Shown in pieces: positions 12,050 through 23,270 of a stretch of 64,000 nucleotides of DNA. Numbering within the stretch: the stretch's first letter is position 1; every line of letters starts with the position of its first letter. Source of the DNA: Riptortus pedestris (Eukaryota; Arthropoda; Insecta; Hemiptera; Alydidae); the NCBI GenBank assembly GCA_019009955.1, contig CM032233.1, positions 19,873,001 to 19,937,000 of the forward strand. Direction: 5' to 3'. The position numbers and the translations under genes are program-made. The notes under the pieces are model-generated. The model searched no databases. It saw only the letters and a program-made list of their open reading frames with translations, and was not told where the DNA came from.

Positions 12050-12180
12050 ATATATTTCAAATAAAGGGTTAGAACCGCCAATATAAACAATACTGTTGTC
12101 ATACCTTTCAGTGGAGACCGTCGTCACTGGCTGATCGTCGAGTACAGCTGGCAAGCGCTTTCGATGCAATGGCACCATCT
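12050..12180 (-). mobile_element. Penelope-like terminal repeat fragment
   Basis: The minus strand matches the terminal repeat after the GIY-YIG gene at 8461-8557: AAGATGGTGCCATTGCATCG, GCGCTTGCCAGCTGTACTCG, then CAGCCAGTGACGACGGTCTC. The copy extends further (GGTATGACAACAGTATTG and GGCGGTTCTAACCC) than the one at 8.5 kb, so the full terminal repeat is at least 130 bp. Confidence 0.7.
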
Positions 12181-12181
12181 T

Positions 12182-12212
12182 AAGAGATGACGAAAATGAG
12201 GTCCGTTCAAAA

Positions 12213-12258
<46 letters not shown>

Positions 12259-13049
12259 ATCTATCTGTATATCTATCTATATATTTGTCTGCTACCGCTC
12301 TAGCGGTCGCAATTTTTGTGTAATCGTTACCAAACTCGATATTTAGTCATTTTATGTAAAAAGAAAGATCAAGTTCGTTAACGGCTGTAATCAGACCAGG
12401 AGGAGGGGGGGGGGTTTAAAAGGGGAGAATTTCGAAAATTCGAAATATCTCCGTTACTATAAGTCGGATCGAAAAAGTGTATAGAATCAATCTTATTGAA
12501 AATTAAATACACTATAAATGATGTTATATACATTTATTCTCTATCTTGAATATTAACGGAGATATTTGCATTTTTCAGTTTTCAGCCTTCTAACCCCCCA
12601 CTTCTACTAGTGTTACATAAATAATGCTCTGTTATATAAAAGAAAATATTAATTGAAGCCTAAATACCAAATATTGTTTTCATTGAACTTTTATTTTGTG
12701 AGATATATTCAAATACGTTCTGTTGACCCCCCCCCTTCTTTTTTTTTTGGATTACTAAAATTTGAGTGGTTGAGATAAAAATGATTCTGATTCATTACAA
12801 ATTACACCACTAGCTTTAGTAAATTGTTTTCAATAAAATTATCTTATTCAAATATATTTCATTAATTGTTTGTCATTCCGGTCTATCTATGCAGCGCTAC
12901 GAGGTTGGCTTGCCTGTTTGTTTACATTTCAGCCTTGTATTGTATATTTACTGAGCATTCACGGCTGTGTTACTTGTATGTATTTTTATCTATTGTAAAC
13001 CTTCAGTGGGAAATCTGCTTAGTTTACACAGCCTCTGCGTGATGGACTT
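12182..13049 (+). repeat. Helentron/DINE-1-like repeat, plus orientation
   Basis: It joins a Penelope fragment at its left side. The first block is GATGACGAAAATGAGGTCCG, then the internal (TA)n (12214-12256), GCTACCGCTCTAGCGGTCGC, the G-rich run at 12402-12412, the body, and the 3' end GGGAAATCTGCTTAG plus hairpin and GGACTT. The 5' subterminal palindrome is missing. Confidence 0.7.
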
Positions 13050-13430
13050 GTTTACAATAATATTGTATCCATTTAATTATTATTCTAACATAGTACAAAA
13101 AATGAAAGCAGTTTCAAGGCATTTTGATAATCTAGCAAGGACATATGAAAATACAATCCTATTAATAATAATAATTTATAGCGAGGTATCACAATTACTA
13201 AAGAAAAAAATTTACCGTACATTAAATGTTGCATATATCTGAGAATGTTATTAGAAATCTGCGAAGGAAATATGAAAATAAAGTTCTAACAACAAGCCGA
13301 GATTAATTGCCTCAAGTATGTATTTTATAACGTAAGAAGTACAGTTTTTTTTTTAAAACTAATCATACTATTGTTATAAAATGTTGATTTGAAGATGTTA
13401 TATTTGGTTTCCCAGTTGATTATGTCCTGA
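13050..13430. other. Unassigned AT-rich stretch
   Basis: Nothing recognised. The next repeat family begins around 13431. Confidence 0.4.
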
Positions 13431-13900
13431 TTCTTGCGCTGTTTGAACTAGTGTTAGCTGTGATTGTCGATTGTAGTGTAGCAAATTATGACAACCTTGG
13501 CTTTTTTACATTAGTTGAACATGTAGAAATGTCAAGTTCCCACATCTTGCTTGCACTGATTTTTAAGAATTGTTGTAGAGACTTGGTGACATCAATTACT
13601 ATGTAAATGCAAATACATTGAATACAAATATAAAAACAGAATTCATATTAACATAACAATATTTATTTAGAAATAATTGGTCGCTCACAATCGACTGTTT
13701 CATTAGTTTCAGGTAGTTAAATTAACTGAACAAATGCTTACTCTATAAATATTTGGATGACAATGTAATGCAAGGATATGAAATCAAAAGTGGAGTCAAA
13801 AGTATCACTAACTTGTGAATGATAATTAATGAAAACAAATGCTTTTATACATTCAACGATTTTGAACAAATTTCATTATTTTTAAATATACCAATAATTT
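13431..13900 (+). repeat. Diverged copy of the modular tandem unit
   Basis: The alpha-module (GTAGCAAATTATGACAACC, TAGTTGAACATGTAGAAATG, CAAGTTCCCACATCTTGCTT) is followed by the delta-module, which ends GAATGATAATTAATGAAAAC and ATTCAACGATTTTGAAC. It lies 5-6 kb upstream of the main array in the same orientation, so the array was once larger or has been split by insertions. Confidence 0.55.
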
Positions 13901-14585
13901 TTAGAAAAAATCAATACACAGTGGCTAATGGTACTGCCGTGAGATACACCATTCTTTGCTTTTCAACTCTGGTTGAATTAAGTAGTGAAGTAACGTTTGA
14001 GTCTCATTCAATTGTACATAACATTAAAACAAGAATTGTTAAAAACCACTCGGCCAGTGGTCTGCATAAATTGACTAATGATACATGTTTCTGAGATATC
14101 TTAGAACAGATTGAAGCATAAAATCTTTGACTCCACTTACTTATCTAAGATGTAACAAAATACCATTATGTTTCACAAATTATTTCCTAATTCGCAAAAA
14201 TTGTTAATCATTAATATATCTTACTATTTTTAATGTTTTCTGATATAGCGGCTTTGCAAGCACATTCAAATATGCATTTTAACCAATGGTTACAGATAGA
14301 CTAGTGGCTATTTTATTGTGTCGGTATTGCATTTTATAAAAAAAAAATGTATGATTCCATGCGCAAATAATATGGTTATTGAATTATAAAATGGAAAACC
14401 TGAAATGAGACCTTTAAGTGTTTTATAAACTCTGAGAACGCGTGAACTTCACACCAGAATTCCTAAATGGACTTGAATCTCACTAAGTAGTCAGGTTCTT
14501 TACATTTTCCTAGTCATGGACGTACATAATGCATGTAGGCGGTTATATTTTTTATAGAGAAGAAATTATTCCACCACGATTTAGA
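13901..14585. other. Unassigned stretch
   Basis: A 91-codon open frame that starts in the repeat runs to 14094. It shows no recognisable domain and probably reflects chance in AT-rich DNA. Confidence 0.35.
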
Positions 14586-15262
14586 TTGAACCAAAATAAT
14601 TCTATTTTTGCCAGATATCGAGGGGGTTGGGTCCAACGACCTTAGGTTTCAAATGTATCTTTAAAATGGAGGATGAGGAATTCTATGATCCTTATACACA
14701 TGTGAGATGTTTGTATCAAACGTCATGGACAACGATATATTTTTGAAACGTTTGGTAACAGAAGAGGGAAATGGATTGTCTAAAATAATGTTGAACGAAA
14801 ACTATCGCAAGGTCCTTCCAGTGAGCCACTATCAACTACTTCAAAAGCAAGTAGGATTGGCAGTGTGTTGCGTTCTATGACCTACTGCCAAACAATGAAA
14901 CAATAAACTCTGATAAATACTGTAGTCAGTTAGACAGATTAAAGGAAGCGATTGAATAGAACCGACCGGAGTTTGCAAATAGGAGGGGCGTAGTTTTCGA
15001 CCATGATAACGCCGGAATGCACTTGTCATTAATCACAATAAAAAAATTGTTGAGACTTTTGCTGGGAATTTTTACTTCACTCTCCATACAGGTTCGGACT
15101 TAGGCCCCTTGGACTATTATTTGTTTCGTTCCTTCCAAATTTCTCTTTATGGTAAGAATTATAATTTCCTAGAGGGATGAGAACAGCACCTGGATCAATT
15201 ATTCGCTAATAACTATAGGACAGGAATGACGAGACTTCCCCAAAGATGGAAACAGATAACAA
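14586..15262 (+). pseudogene. mariner transposase remnant
   Basis: In shifting plus-strand frames the conserved mariner order is visible: the region around VTEEGKWIV (about 14755), NNVERKLSQGPSSEP (14790-14830), LPNNETINSDKYCSQLDRLK (14884-14950), then VVFDHDNAGMH (about 14991), which includes the second catalytic Asp. Frames with APWT (the DLAPSDY region) and a LDQLF-like helix near 15190 follow. Several stops and frameshifts are present and the N-terminal DNA-binding domain is not recognisable. Function in life was cut-and-paste transposition at TA sites. The order and motifs fit a mariner close to the cecropia type, but the subfamily is a guess. Confidence 0.85.
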
Positions 15263-15687
15263 AATTTTTAAATTGTAGATTAAAATTGGTCAATTGTATT
15301 TTTTTTCCCCCCCCCCCCCCCCGAAAATCGGCGGAAACTTTCCGAACAACCCAATACGATTTGTTGAACGAAATAATGTCCTGAAACATGTTCTGTCCAT
15401 ATATGAAACTTTGGAATCACATTGAGCGACAAGCCCTCAAACCTGCCTACAGTCATATTTAGGATTTGTAGAAATCTTTTTATGTTAGTAACTACTACAC
15501 AAGCCATTTAAAATTAAAGAAAATAAGTAATACAAAAATATTTATTTAGTCATCATTGAGAATATAGTGCCTATTCTCATTTTGATGATAATAAATTATC
15601 ACGATATTTATCCAAATTTTACACATTTATTTACATTGCAAAAACATATTTCTTCCATATGAATGCACTTGGAAAAATAAAGATACT
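15263..15687. other. Unassigned, with a C16 run
   Basis: A homopolymer of 16 C (15307-15322) interrupts otherwise ordinary AT-rich sequence. A 75-codon minus-strand frame crosses the homopolymer and is not credible as a gene. Confidence 0.4.
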
Positions 15688-15852
15688 TACTTGGAGAGAA
15701 GAAAACGTCCAACGTTCTTCATAAGTGATTTATTTCAGCGCTCAGCGCTTTCAAAGACTGTTGTCTCTATCTTCGGAGATCATTGGGATCTTTCACTCAT
15801 TGGGAAAGACAGCAAGTAACTCTTTTGCTTGACGTTTTCTTCTCTCCAAGTA
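15688..15852. repeat. 165-bp element with 22-bp perfect terminal inverted repeats
   Basis: The termini 15688-15709 and 15831-15852 are perfect complements (TACTTGGAGAGAAGAAAACG and two more bases). The interior on the minus strand contains CTCCGAAGATAGAGAC and CTTTGAAAGCGCTGAGCGC. The AAGATA...GAAAGCGCT layout is shared with the Penelope terminal repeats in this window. It could be a Penelope-type terminal repeat or a small MITE. Confidence 0.6.
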
Positions 15853-15949
15853 CACAATATTCTTCACTTCCAACAACACTACATTACAAAAATAAAGGTG
15901 TTCAAGAACACAATAAGAGTAATTAATTTAAAACTATAGACAACAATTA

Positions 15950-16180
15950 TTGCAAATGCACTGTTATAAAATTTGTTGGTTACAGTCATTTTTATAATCA
16001 TTATAACTATTATTGTCCATTAAATGCCGGTTCGAAGAATGGCAGCATCTGTAGAAATTAGCGAAGCAAAGGTATAGTAAACTTGCCAATATCATAAGTT
16101 AACATATATAAAATTGGTAAGTTACTATAGCCTGCCTTCACTCATTTAAGAACCAGAAGAGTCTTTAGTTCAGCAACACC
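15950..16180 (+). repeat. Diverged alpha-prime module of the tandem-unit family
   Basis: The stretch resembles the variant module at 33740-33960 and less clearly that at 21600: a segment ending GCCTGCCTTCACTCATTTAA preceded by GTAAGTTACTATA. Similarity is weak elsewhere. Confidence 0.4.
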
Positions 16181-16247
16181 TCAAAAACAGAAACAACATA
16201 TAATATAAATGGTTAGTTTTACATAAAAAATAGTAATGATGAAGTAA

Positions 16248-16374
16248 AAACGACCTCTAGAGCTGTAACAAACAAATATATATCCCTTGGGTAGGATCGA
16301 TGGTTAATTGACGAAATTTTTCGTAAATCGCGTCATGATTGCATCCCCAATATCAGATTTCCCATAAGGAACAT
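16248..16374 (-). repeat. Helentron-like repeat, 5'-end fragment
   Basis: Minus orientation: TAGAGCTGTAACA, then GGGTAGGATCGATGG, GCGTCATGATTGC, and CAGATTTCCCATAAGGAAC, the family's terminal palindrome. The body is absent. Confidence 0.55.
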
Positions 16375-16542
16375 CAATCTAATAAAAAAACACTAACCTA
16401 ATAAACAATTCTACTCATTCTATTACCATACAAACAATCACCATAAAATGAAAGCGCTTGTAGTATATTGAAAACCTGACATGTAAAACTAAATTGGAAA
16501 TACTTAGAGTAAGTTAAAAATATACCAAATAAATTAAATAGG

Positions 16543-16912
16543 GAGGGGGTCACAGGATTATATTTGCATCTATCTCGTATAATAAAGGTCTCCGGAAAAC
16601 AATATTTGGAATTTAAGCTTCGAATAATGTGGTTTATTATATAGGAGAGTATTGTTTATGTAGCACGAGTAGAAGTTGGGGTTTATTGAAGCCTGAAACT
16701 TGAAAAATGCAAATATCTCGGTTAATATTCGGGATTTAGAATAAATCCCCCTCCCCCCTGGTCTGATTTCAACCGTTAACGAACTTGTTCTTTCTTTTTT
16801 TGCATAAAACGACTTATGAGTGTGGTAACGATCAAACCAAAATATCGACTCCTAGAGCGGTAACAGGCAAATATATAGATAGATCTATCTATCCCTTAAG
16901 GGAAATCTGCTA
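16543..16912 (-). repeat. Helentron-like repeat, minus orientation, 5' half
   Basis: It contains the family's CAAATATCTCGGTTAATATTC, CTGGTCTGATTTCAACCG, CTCCTAGAGCGGTAACAGGC blocks and the terminal CCCTTAAGGGAAATCTGCTA. Here the microsatellite is GATA-like and short, showing that the TA expansion varies between copies. Confidence 0.65.
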
Positions 16913-17006
16913 AAAGTAATGCTAATAGGCAACTATACGAACGGTTTACAAAGTGTGGAGGGTCGAGATAGTGTGTTTTGATGGATACATCAGAAAATAT
17001 AAAAAA

Positions 17007-17486
17007 AGTCCCTCACGCAGGGGCTGCGTAAGCTAAGCAGATTTCCCACGCGAAGGTTTACAATAGATAAATATACATACAGGTAGCACTACCTTGAATG
17101 TTAAGTGAATAAATACAAACGGTAATGAGAAATTTTTGAGTCAATGTACAATACAAGTTGATAATCTCTATAACGGGTAGCGGCTGATTTGTAAACAATC
17201 AGGCCAGCCAATCTCGTAGTGCTGAATAGATTGTTAGACCGGAATGAAAAACAATTAACGAAATATATCTGAATATAACATATTAATTTTATTGAAAACA
17301 ATTTAATAAAGCTAGTGCTTTAATTTGTAATGAATCAGAATCAGTTTTATCTCAATCACTTAAATTTTAGTAATCCAAGAACAAAAAAGGGGGGGTCAAC
17401 AGAAATTAATTATAATTATTATTATTAATGTTAATTTCATATATCTCAGAAAGTAAAGGTTCAATGACAACAATATTTCTTATATA
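17007..17486 (-). repeat. Helentron-like repeat, minus orientation, 3' half
   Basis: It carries the best-preserved hairpin end (ACGCAG, CCC, CTGCGT at about 17014-17029) with GTGGGAAATCTGCTTAGC adjacent on the minus strand. The body continues to about 17486 and stops at an AT-rich border. The best copy for defining the 3' terminus. Confidence 0.7.
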
Positions 17487-17987
17487 AATATCGTTAAATT
17501 GGTTATAAGGGGAATAACCGAAGGTGGGGATCGGCAAACGGTACGCGTGAAAGGAAATTCCTGTACTCGTAGTCTCAGTGTGTTAAACCTAATTGACCGA
17601 GACAGACGTCCTCTCCCCAAGTCAGGAAGTGAATGTATTAATCAATATATAAACGTGTCTTAACCAACATATTAGACCACAATTCTATTAATCTAGGCCT
17701 CAAGATTGAACCTTAGATATTAAGACGTTGTAATTTTAAGGTCTAGACGACAAATAAAAAGTTGATAAATAATTATACAACTCAAAACGAACAGGTTTTT
17801 AAGGTATGAGGTTCCTCATCAGTTAGCATGACCGTTATTAATTATAACACAATTGTCAATTTATTTATTTGTGGAGCGTTCGCTGCTAGGCGATTTTGCT
17901 CATAAAAAAAACAATGAGTGAAAACAAAATAAAAAACGAAAACTGTAACGGAAAAAGTTAAACAATACAATTAGAACAGAACAAACT
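17487..17987. other. Unassigned; AC-rich transition to minisatellite
   Basis: No reading frame of note. On the minus strand CTGATGAGGAACCTC (about 17812-17826) looks like a ribozyme core start, but the partner GAAA at the right spacing is missing. The left part (17500-17640) has balanced composition without a known match. Confidence 0.35.
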
Positions 17988-18366
17988 AAGAACTCAACCA
18001 AATAACAAAACGCAACCAAATAACAATACGCAACCAAATAATAAAACGGAACCAAATAACAAAATGTAAACAATTAACAAAACGCAATCTAATAACAAAA
18101 CGTAACCAAATAAAAAAATGTAAACAATTAACAAAACGCAACCAAATAACAAAACGCAACCAAATAACAAAACGCAACCAAATAATAATACACAACCAAA
18201 TAAAAAAACGCAACCAAATAACAAAATGTAAACAATTAACAAAACGCAATCTAATAACAAAACGTAACCAAATAACAAAACGTAACCAAATAACAAAATG
18301 CAAACAAATAACAAAACGCAACCATATAACAAAACGCAACCAAATAACAAAACGCAACCAAAGAGG
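17988..18366. repeat. 18-bp minisatellite, about 21 copies
   Basis: The unit is AACCAAATAACAAAACGC with variants (GTAACC, AACAATT, CAATCT) that recur in the same sequence, showing higher-order duplication of several units together. Because 18 is a multiple of three, two minus-strand frames stay open and give repetitive hydrophobic peptides (WLRFVI repeats). I regard these as a by-product. Confidence 0.85.
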
Positions 18367-18557
18367 CAAATAATTAAAAACTATAAGGACTAATAAAATT
18401 ATGAAAACAAGTTTATACTTCCCATGGCTAAAACTAAAACTAAAATCAAATAAATAAACAATAGTATGTACATAAATAAAATGAACAGATTATGTTTTCT
18501 ACTATCTTGAACATTCAAGATCACAATCATGTGCTCCCAATTTCACTATCACACATA

Positions 18558-18608
18558 CAAACACAGACACACACACGCACACACACGCGCACACACTCGC
18601 ACACACTC

Positions 18609-18642
<34 letters not shown>

Positions 18643-18676
18643 CGCACACATACACACACTCACACACACAAACATT
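18558..18676. repeat. (CA)n-rich microsatellite, imperfect
   Basis: CA repeats with interspersed CG, TC and TT steps run up to the edge of the Penelope palindrome. Confidence 0.85.
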
Positions 18677-18960
18677 TATATTGTTGTCATAGCTGTCGGT
18701 GGAGACCGTCGTCACTGGCTGCTGGTCGAGTACAGCTGGCATTGTGCTATAGATGCAATGGCACCATCTTCAAGCCCGTCTTAAAGTTGTACTCAACTTT
18801 TGTTCTCAGTACAACTTTTCGACGGGCTTGAAGATGATGCCATCGCATCGAAAGCACTTGCCAGCTGTACTCGACCAGCAGCAGCCAATGACGGCGGTCT
18901 CCACCGACAGGTATGACAACAGTATCATTTATATTGGCGGTTCTAACCCTTTATATGAAT
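18677..18960. mobile_element. Head-to-head pair of Penelope-like terminal repeats
   Basis: The left arm (18677-18793) is the terminal repeat in minus orientation and the right arm (18808-18960) is the same repeat in plus orientation. The junction is AAAGTTGTACT, a 14-base spacer, then AGTACAACTTT. Both arms carry the AGATG...GCATCGAAAGC signature, degraded on the left. No RT or endonuclease frame lies between them. Penelope-like elements are known for terminal repeats in inverted or tandem arrangement. Confidence 0.75.
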
Positions 18961-19079
18961 TACCAAACACACACATATATATATAGTCACAAATTTTACC
19001 TGAAGTTAAAAAGATTTAATTTAAAAAGAATTTTAAAATGCTTCTAAATTTGTGAGTACATGTTAATGTCATGCAAATG

Positions 19080-19408
19080 TTGGAGTATTATGGGAATGTA
19101 TGGGCTACCTTCAGTAAGTAAGTCGTGAACAATGGGCATACTCACTCTATTATTGAGGATAACATGGACTGCACTTGAGACTAAAACATAGAAACCAAGA
19201 TATTTCCATTACTGAGCATCAGGTAGAGGAACAGTGTTGTAATCTAACTTAATAAAAAAATATTGTCCTACCATTGTTGTTCTATACATTTTTCCTTAGT
19301 CATATATTAACACACCCACACACACACACACACACACGCGCACACACTCAGGATGCCATGCACTGTACATTAGCTTTATCCCGATAAAAAAAATATCAAG
19401 TGCTGTCC

Positions 19409-19448
<40 letters not shown>

Positions 19449-21005
19449 CGTAAGTTAGGAACAAGTTATATAATAAACATTAAAAAGGAAATACTATATT
19501 ACCATTCTCGTCATACCCATTTTCCTTACTGCATCATTATAGATCTGGTATATGTTGTAAAGCAATTGATGGGAACGATGTAGAGTACGTTAGATAAACA
19601 CATGAATCTGAGGAGTTCCCACATTCTGCCTAATCTGCATTTGTTTCACAGCAGTCCCACATCAACCATTCATTCCACGAAAGGGTAATTAAAGAGTTTT
19701 CTAAACAAAAAGAAAATCGTTATATATACAGAAATTAACAAACTAAAAATGAGGTACCAGTAATGTGCATAAGCACTCTATTATTCTGGATGGCGTGCAA
19801 TGCACGTTTTCGTTTAGCAAAATATATATTAAGTATTTTTCCTTAATAAACATCACATAGAATCATGTTATATAATAAAAATGAATAATAAAATAATAAC
19901 CATCCTTGGCAATCTGATGGAAATGAGTTACACGATGAAAGTTAATACAACAATATTGATTACCATTCTCGAACTGCATTGAAACATTACCTGTGTGACT
20001 GATGAAAGCAGTGAGCAAATTATAGGAACATTGCAGGTTAACATTAGCTGAAATCGTAAATCTGACAAGTTCCCGCACTCTGCCTACAATGACTTTTAGC
20101 TGCTAAATAAGAAGTTATAAAGTTCTAAATACATCAAAGAACATATAATGAAAATATGAAATACATATATAAACTGTGTTCATTTATAAAATACGTTTAT
20201 AAATTGTGTTCATATCATTATAAATATATTCATTCAAAAATTACTGATTGTATTTAAAGATCTGTTTACAATATTTTCAAGATAGTTTATATTAGTGTTA
20301 TAAAACTAATATGTACACTTGGAAAAAGTTAATCACTACGAGGAAAGTGATAATTCAAGATCTCACTCTATTATCCTGGTTGACAACAACAGTACTTAAG
20401 CTTTATCACCTTCAACGATAACAAAGAATGTTTCATTATTAAGTCAGATAATATAAGCTGTGACTAATGAAAGCAATGAAGCAAATTATAGGATGTAATT
20501 GTATATTACGTTACTTAAACGCGTAAATCTGACTAGTTTCCATATCTACACTAATTTTTGTTTTTCTTGTAAAAATTGAAGATGTCGAGTCTTAAATACA
20601 TGCATAGAACACCAAATATAAATAAAAAAATACATATATGAGAACTGTAGTCATATGAAAAATACTATATTTATTACATCAATGATCGCACCTAATTATC
20701 AGTTTAAAATGTTTTAATGTCAGTTTATAGTAACGATTTATATCAAAAACGTACACCTGGAATAAAAGTAAACTTTAAAAGAACTGGTGTAATCTGTGAC
20801 TGATGAACTTTAGCTTTAGCCCCCAAAAATGAAACAAGAATTTTCTATTATCAAGCATCATACAGAAAAAAAAGTATTATAATCTTGCTTAATTAAAAAA
20901 ATAATGTACTTCCATTGTTGTTCTATACATTTAACTTAGTCATATATAAACAAAGTAATGTAAAATGGTTGCATTATAATATATCATATGAAAATATAAT
21001 TACCT
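19080..21005 (+). repeat. Modular tandem-unit array, segment 1
   Basis: Units are made of modules in a fixed order. Gamma contains CTCACTCTATTATTC and GCACTTTAGCTTTAT. Alpha contains GACTGATGAAAGCAGTG, GCAAATTATG and TCTGACAAGTTCCCAC. An optional delta and an optional beta follow. Alpha copies here lie near 19570 (diverged), 19995 and 20457, plus a truncated one near 20795. All are in the same orientation. The part at 20000-20960 is closely similar to 28035-28960, so large pieces were duplicated as well as single units. Confidence 0.75.
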
Positions 21006-21009
21006 TTCA

Positions 21010-21432
21010 TGTATGCCGACAACCTATATAAAGAACCAGCCAGCCGCGAGCGAGTCAGTTTTCTTCTCAAGTGCTCATATGTGCGTTCGGTGCTACAGTG
21101 CGACTTAGTGAAGTGCGGTAAAGTGTTTTTATAAGAAGAACAGTGCAGTGCCGCGAAGTAAAGGACAGTGCAGTGCCGCGAAGTAGAAGACAGTGCAGTG
21201 CCGCGAAGTAGAAGACAGTGCAGTGCCGCGAAGTAAAGGACAGTGCAGTGCCGTCTTTCTATGAATTTCAGTGACCGTGAGCGAATTATTGGACTGTGTA
21301 ATCTGAAGAACAGTGACGCTATCAGTGTATACTGTGAGTAGTAATTAGGAATTATTACTAAGTGTATTGTGCATTGTGAAATAAATTGTGCAGTGATAAA
21401 AACTGTGAAACTTGTGAGCATTTAATTTTGCA
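21010..21432 (+). mobile_element. Solo LTR, 423 bp
   Basis: The insertion begins TGTATGCCGAC and ends TTTTGCA, flanked by TTTCA and ATTCA (probable 5-bp target duplication, one mismatch). The neighbouring repeat unit, compared with its intact relative at 23630, shows the left border directly. Inside are a TATA box (CTATATAAAG, 21024-21033), a GAGCGAGTCAGTT start-site-like region, and AATAAA at 21380-21385, the order expected for U3-R-U5. No internal retroelement sequence accompanies it. The lineage (BEL or Gypsy) cannot be told from the LTR alone. Confidence 0.75.
21141..21253 (+). repeat. 25-bp tandem repeat inside the solo LTR
   Basis: About 4.5 copies of CAGTGCAGTGCCGCGAAGTA plus five bases. 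Starts at 21141, 21166, 21191, 21216 and 21241 give an exact 25-bp period. It lies downstream of the TATA box, in the transcribed part of the LTR. Confidence 0.9.
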
Positions 21433-22916
21433 ATTCAAAAGAACTCTTATTAAAAACGTTTATTAATGGTTTTGGTAGTAAAACGTAACAATATTATATT
21501 TTTTACAGTAATGTATTCAGGAATCAAAATCAACTTCCATTTAATAAGTTTTGGTAAATAATATTGAAGAGCGTCATCAATGTTTGTCTTTGGTAATGCA
21601 GTAGTGATGCTTGTGAAGGGTGGTATCACTGTTGTGAGTTGAAAATAGTTCAGCAAAATAGGAGGACTAATCAATTTAACATTAATTGAATATGATAAAT
21701 TTTTTATATTAACTTAAAAAATCAATTTGCATTACTCAAATAATTGAAGTACATATGAATATAACAATCCTTTAATGTAATTGATAAAAATGACTATCTT
21801 TTAATTTCACATACTACAATGTTGAATTGTATATTATGACTTAATCGTGGGTGCTGTTAAAACGATAATTATTGTACACTGTTAATGATATAGAATTAGG
21901 AGCACCAATCTTGCCAGAACCATGTGAAAGTCACTTACTAAAAATAATTGGGCTTGGATCTCACCATTCACATCATAATTTGCAGTCAATTTGATACCCA
22001 CTTAAATAATAATCATTTCTATCAGACTTTTTCTAAGGACAATAAAATGAAAATTACAATTATTGTATTTGTGCTTCATTGACCATCTTCTCAAATGATC
22101 ACATTTCCATGTAAACCACTTTTATTTTAGCCTTGAACGTCAGTTAATTACTTCTGACTTCTATAGCACCACCTCATAACAATGAATAACAAAATAATCT
22201 ACTATCTTTCTCTTGCTACACTGAAACATTAACGAACTGCTATAGGCAGTGACTGATGAAAACAGTGAAGCAAATTGAAGGAAAGTTGTCAGGGTGCGTT
22301 AGTAGAAGACGCAAATCTGACAAGTTCCCTCATTCTGCCTACACTGATTTGTTATCCACTTCACAGCAGTCCCACCCCAAGCTTGCATAGCAGAGAAGTG
22401 TACTGCAGGTACGTCCTGAAAAAGAAAATTGAATTACATGTGGACATCCCTAGTTAATCAATAAAAATATAGGAACAATGGACACACTCACTCAGATATT
22501 GAGGATGACATGTACTGTATTTAAGCTTTATTCCTAAAAAAAAAATAACATTAAGCAATTTCCATTATAAACGTCAGATAGAAAAAAGTTATATAGTCAT
22601 AATTAAATAGAAAATTATCAACTACCTTTCTCGTTCTACACTGAATCATAACGAACTGTGGTATAAGCTGTGACTGATGAAAGCAGTGAAGCAAATTAGG
22701 GGAACGTTGTCAGCTGACGTTAGTTGAACACGTAAATCTGACAAGTTCCCTCATTCTGACAACTGTGATTCGATATCCATTTCATACGAGTCCCACGCCT
22801 TGCATAGCTGAGAAGTGTACTACAAGAACATTGAGTTACATTTGGCCATCGCTACTTAATCAATAAAAATATAGGAACAATGGGCACACTCACTTAATTG
22901 TTGAGGACGACATCCA
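21433..22916 (+). repeat. Modular tandem-unit array, segment 2
   Basis: Two short units without delta have alpha at 22245 and 22665, each followed directly by the beta module. On the minus strand beta-alpha of the first unit (about 22430 to 22290) starts after a splice-acceptor-like TTTTCTTTTTCAG. It is open for about 38 codons (for example VKWITNQCRQNEGTCQI), while its neighbour is frameshifted. A variant region at 21450-21700 contains a 74-codon minus-strand frame of unknown nature. Confidence 0.7.
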
Positions 22917-23270
22917 CTAGTACTAGTACTAGGTATTAGTCCTGAGTAGTATTATTCAATTCCTTTTTAACCCCTCTTAGTAAGGTGGTGACTGGAAGTT
23001 GGTGAAACTAATTTTCATCTGAGTACACCGAAATAAAATTTGGATGCTGAAAAATATGTAAGTCGAGTTTGAATAGAGTTTCAGTCTTGCTTAAGAATTT
23101 ATTTATCTAGATCATTTACGTTGATGAAAATATGCTATGAGTGACCCTTTGGGCGTGTGACAGAATATAGTAGAGTAACATCTAACTACCAACACTTCAT
23201 ATCATAATAGTCCTTCATTGAGCCACGAACATCTTTTTCATTTGAACTCATCCTTGACGAGTTTTCTTAG
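22917..23270. other. Unassigned insertion within the array
   Basis: The sequence, from the ACTAGTACTAGTACTAGG stretch onward, has no counterpart in other units and no recognised domain or terminal repeats. Confidence 0.4.

Noticed and set aside
17812..17845. Hammerhead core CTGATGAG on the minus strand
   Set aside because: No GAAA after the GAGG-AA-CCTC hairpin.
17986..18369. Hydrophobic repeat protein (WLRFVI repeats) on the minus strand
   Set aside because: By-product of an 18-bp minisatellite; two frames are equally open and nothing else supports coding.
21139..21255. CRISPR-like array
   Set aside because: Contiguous 25-bp tandem repeat without spacers, in a eukaryotic LTR.
20984..21421. 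145-codon minus-strand frame over the solo LTR
   Set aside because: Repetitive peptide from the 25-bp repeat on the antisense strand of an LTR.
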